NCBI GenBank assembly: GCA_018716305.1
Contig: DVKB01000003.1
Span: 62,001-126,000 of the forward strand
DNA length: 64,000 nt
Direction: 5' to 3'
Origin: Candidatus Scatomonas merdigallinarum
Lineage (GTDB): Bacteria > Bacillota > Clostridia > Lachnospirales > Lachnospiraceae
Under the pieces are notes generated by a model. The model saw nothing but the letters and a program-made list of their open reading frames with translations, was not told the origin of the DNA and did not search any database. A program made the position numbers and the translations under genes. Of this stretch, positions 61,679 to 64,000 are shown piece by piece. Numbering within the stretch: position 1 is the first letter of the stretch; each line of letters begins with the position of its first letter.

Positions 61679-63046
61679 ATGCTGCAGATTATAGCAACAC
61701 TGGCACTGCTGGTTCTGCTGATTTTCAGTATTGTAAAAAAATACAATACCACAGTAGTGCTCCTGGCCCTGTCGCTGATCGCCTACGCGGGACTGACCAT
61801 TGCCAATGGCAGTGTTATGGGGGACGCCGGCAGCGGAAGCGCCTTTTTCGACATCTTTGAGATGATTCGTCAGAGCGCCTCCGGAACCATGGGAGGAAAT
61901 GTGCTGATTATCATGTCTATCTACGGTTATATTGTGTACATGAATCACATCAAAGCTTCCGATATGTTTGCCACCATGGTGGCGACTCCTTTAAAAAAGA
62001 TCAAACGCCCCTACCTGCTGGCCGCCGGTCTGATTCTGGTAGGCAACCTGATCAAAATTATCATCCCCAGCGGCATCAGCGTAGCCGCCCTGATGATTGC
62101 CACCCTGTATCCGGTGCTGCTGAAGGTGGGATGTTCAAAAGCTACCAGCGCTTCCGCTGTACTGATGTCTTACCTGACGGTATGGGGTCCCTCGGATGCC
62201 AGTCTGTATACGGCACTTTCCCTGGCAGGGGTGGAGGATGTGTCTGTTTCCGAGTGGTTTGTTCAGAGCCAGATTCCGGTGATGCTGGTGACTCTGGCAG
62301 TGGTTCTGGCGGTATTTATTCCAGTATCCAAATTATTTGATAAGAGGGAAAATGCCCAGCCGGCCCAGGAAGCGCTGGACTCCAAAACCCTGAAAGATAT
62401 CGGCGTTCCGTACTTTTACGCCTTTCTTCCCCTGCTGCCGCTGATTACAATTATGATTTTCAGCGAGCTGGTAGTGGGCAGCATTGTAATCAGCGTGGTA
62501 GCCGCCTGTTATTTCTGCCTGGTAGTGGCTGTCCTCATTCACACCATCTGCCAGAGAAAATTCAAAGAATGCTTCAACGGCGTTTCCGTTGTATTTAACG
62601 GCATGGGCGATTATTTCAAAGGCCCCGGCATCCTGCTGGTGTTCGGCACCCTGTTCGCCTCTGCCCTTAACGGCATCGGCGGCATGAAGCTGATCGTAGA
62701 TGGGCTCACCGGGCTTGAGAGCGGCACGGCCATCGCCGTAGCTATTACCACCCTGCTGGGTATCTTTGTAGTGGGTGTCACCGGCGTGTTCAACGGAAAT
62801 GTCAGCCTGATTATTCCGGTTATGACTTCCATTATTGCTTCGGCGGGTCTGCCCACGCTGCCCTTCCTGCACCTGGGGCTGATTGGCTGTGCTCTGGGTT
62901 CGGCAGTGACGCCGGTAGCAGGAGCTTCCCTGTATATTGCCTCAGCCACCAACGTAAGTATTCTTACCTGCGTAAAACGGAATTTGATTCCGGTGATCTG
63001 CGGCGGTATTGCAGCCATTATTGTGACCATGGTATTCTTCGCCTGA
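61679..63046 (+). CDS. DcuC-type C4-dicarboxylate transporter family protein
   Basis: The start at 61679 (MLQIIATLALLVLLIFSIVK) lies 8 bases after AGGAGG; the ATG at 61673 is too near. The 455-residue protein has about twelve helices and the family pattern (LIIMSIYGYIVYMNHIKASD, PSGISVAALMIATLYPVL, GVTGVFNGNVSLIIPVMTSI). DcuC-type proteins exchange C4-dicarboxylates anaerobically, but many relatives carry other anions. It is followed 40 bp later by a URO-D-family gene, so its cargo may be the substrate of that enzyme. No other transport component is linked. Confidence 0.82.
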   Translation: MLQIIATLALLVLLIFSIVKKYNTTVVLLALSLIAYAGLTIANGSVMGDAGSGSAFFDIFEMIRQSASGTMGGNVLIIMSIYGYIVYMNHIKASDMFATMVATPLKKIKRPYLLAAGLILVGNLIKIIIPSGISVAALMIATLYPVLLKVGCSKATSASAVLMSYLTVWGPSDASLYTALSLAGVEDVSVSEWFVQSQIPVMLVTLAVVLAVFIPVSKLFDKRENAQPAQEALDSKTLKDIGVPYFYAFLPLLPLITIMIFSELVVGSIVISVVAACYFCLVVAVLIHTICQRKFKECFNGVSVVFNGMGDYFKGPGILLVFGTLFASALNGIGGMKLIVDGLTGLESGTAIAVAITTLLGIFVVGVTGVFNGNVSLIIPVMTSIIASAGLPTLPFLHLGLIGCALGSAVTPVAGASLYIASATNVSILTCVKRNLIPVICGGIAAIIVTMVFFA

Positions 63047-63086
63047 TCCGGCGGAGCCGCATTCACCAGTAGAAGGAGAGTTAGCA

Positions 63087-64000
63087 ATGTTAAATCAGAA
63101 ATTTACAGAAGAGGAAATGACGCGGATCGGCAGTTACAAACTTCCCGGAAGCTACGGCCCCGCCAGCCTGGAGCAGCCGAAGCTGAATACACCCATCACA
63201 CCCCGGGAAAATATGATGCGGGTTATGAAGGGGGAGCAGCCCATGTGGCTGCCCAATATGAACCGGGATATGAACATTGTCTGTCCGGACATGATGCCGG
63301 ACGCCTCAGCCAGAGCTTTTGGGGGGATCGACTGGTTCGGAGTAGACTGGCAGTATGAGCCCCTTACCAAGGCGGCCATGGTGCGGCCGGGAACCAGAAG
63401 ACTGTCGGATATTACCAAATGGAGAGAAGAACTGATCTTTCCGGATCTCAATGATCTGGACTGGGAGAAGGATTCAAAGGAACTGTACCACATGCTTCCC
63501 AATGACCGGTTTACCTATTTTATTATCTACAACGGAATCTTTGAGCGGCTGGCGGATCTCACCAGTTTTGAGGATGCTTTCTGCTATCTGCTGGAGGAGC
63601 AGGAGGAACTGACCGCTTTCTTTGATAAAATGATTGAATGGTATATCGGTCTGACTAAGATTGCCAGAACCTATTACCACGCGGATATGATCCTCTTCCA
63701 CGATGACATGGGAACCCAGAGAGCGCCCTTCTTCTCACCGGAGATTTATGAGGAGCTGTTTATTCCCCAGTATCAGAAGCTGACCGGCGCGGTGCACGAG
63801 CAGGGTATGTTTATTGCTCTTCATTCCTGCGGAAATGTGCGCCGGCAGATTCCCAACTTTATCACCGCGGGATTTGATGCCTGGGAAGGCCAGGAGGGGG
63901 TTATGGACAAAGATGAGATCATGGAAACCTTCGGTGATCAGCTGGTACAGATCGGCCAGTATCAGATCAGCGGAGATCTCACAGATGAGGAGGCGGTGGA
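63087..64000 (+). CDS. uroporphyrinogen decarboxylase-family protein, possible corrinoid methyltransferase (3' end outside window)
   Basis: The gene starts at 63087 (MLNQKFTEEEMTRIGSYKLP) after AGAAGGAGAG and is open to the window end (304 codons seen). The URO-D fold is recognisable by MILFHDDMGTQRAPFFSPEI and the metal-binding HSCGNVRRQI (His, Cys), which in the methyltransferase branch (MtaA, MtbA, vanillate O-demethylase MtvB) bind zinc. True HemE lacks this. The reaction is likely methyl transfer to a corrinoid protein or a related demethylation. The substrate is unknown. Confidence 0.8.
   Translation, partial: MLNQKFTEEEMTRIGSYKLPGSYGPASLEQPKLNTPITPRENMMRVMKGEQPMWLPNMNRDMNIVCPDMMPDASARAFGGIDWFGVDWQYEPLTKAAMVRPGTRRLSDITKWREELIFPDLNDLDWEKDSKELYHMLPNDRFTYFIIYNGIFERLADLTSFEDAFCYLLEEQEELTAFFDKMIEWYIGLTKIARTYYHADMILFHDDMGTQRAPFFSPEIYEELFIPQYQKLTGAVHEQGMFIALHSCGNVRRQIPNFITAGFDAWEGQEGVMDKDEIMETFGDQLVQIGQYQISGDLTDEEAV

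Overview
The window looks like a chromosomal segment of a Gram-positive, anaerobic, probably spore-forming member of the Clostridia, most likely a Lachnospiraceae-type gut acetogen. The basis is strong GGAGG-type ribosome sites, G+C-rich third codon positions, rubrerythrin, rubredoxin and a rubredoxin-fused glutamate-synthase-like enzyme (anaerobe redox proteins), a SpmB spore maturation protein, a V-type ATPase, formate-tetrahydrofolate ligase, and a corrinoid methyl-transfer operon. No phage, insertion sequence or CRISPR array is visible. The species cannot be named from this sequence alone.

Layout. 1-2.3 kb: end of homoserine dehydrogenase, an ApgM-like phosphomutase/kinase and a flavin-binding small oxidase. 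2.3-9.4 kb: two small membrane proteins, Tex, rubrerythrin, an ADP-ribose-type Nudix hydrolase, a riboflavin ECF transporter under an FMN riboswitch with an attenuator, and a rubredoxin/FMN glutamate-synthase-like protein. 9.4-16.9 kb: a subtilase, HisC with a hairpin leader, a polysaccharide deacetylase that has lost its metal ligands, a NYN/OST-HTH protein, DapF, and formate-THF ligase on the other strand. 17.2-25.8 kb: an ECF sigma factor with a membrane partner, AsnRS, a coupled SbcD-like/mini-Rad50/endonuclease IV repair cluster, a eukaryotic-type HisA, SpmB and an inositol-phosphatase-family protein. 25.9-31.8 kb: rubredoxin, then a PucR-type regulator divergent from a four-gene corrinoid methyl-transfer operon (methyltetrahydrofolate methyltransferase, corrinoid protein, ATP-dependent reductive activase, second corrinoid protein). 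31.9-35.9 kb: a DUF885 protein, a two-repeat putative lipoprotein and thioredoxin reductase.

35.9-38.8 kb is a patchy, A+T-richer region. It holds a cluster of DnaA-box-like sequences, a free-standing tRNA-Lys(CTT) unit, a degenerate ABC-ATPase-like fragment, a promoter/leader/terminator unit ahead of a DUF2798 gene, a 49-residue ORF, a dispersed repeat, and trmB. 38.8-47.4 kb is a complete V-ATPase operon (G/H-C-I-K-F-E-A-B-D). 47.5-50.3 kb carries cell-surface proteins, YbaK and a conserved 77-residue protein. 50.4-56.6 kb is a two-component system divergent from a heterodimeric ABC exporter, followed by a cytidylate-kinase-like gene. 56.7-58.5 kb has a CobW-type metal GTPase with 36-bp histidine-rich repeats and a truncated Rpn-family gene. 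58.6-64 kb has an SLC13-type transporter, a second PucR-type regulator, and, divergent from it, a DcuC-type transporter followed by a uroporphyrinogen-decarboxylase-family (URO-D) protein cut by the window end.

Working together. Fhs and the corrinoid operon supply one-carbon units to tetrahydrofolate, as in acetogens that demethylate methoxylated or methylamine-type compounds. The operon has no substrate-specific methyltransferase. The URO-D protein at the right end, with its own PucR regulator and transporter, is the only candidate for that role in the window. This link is inference.
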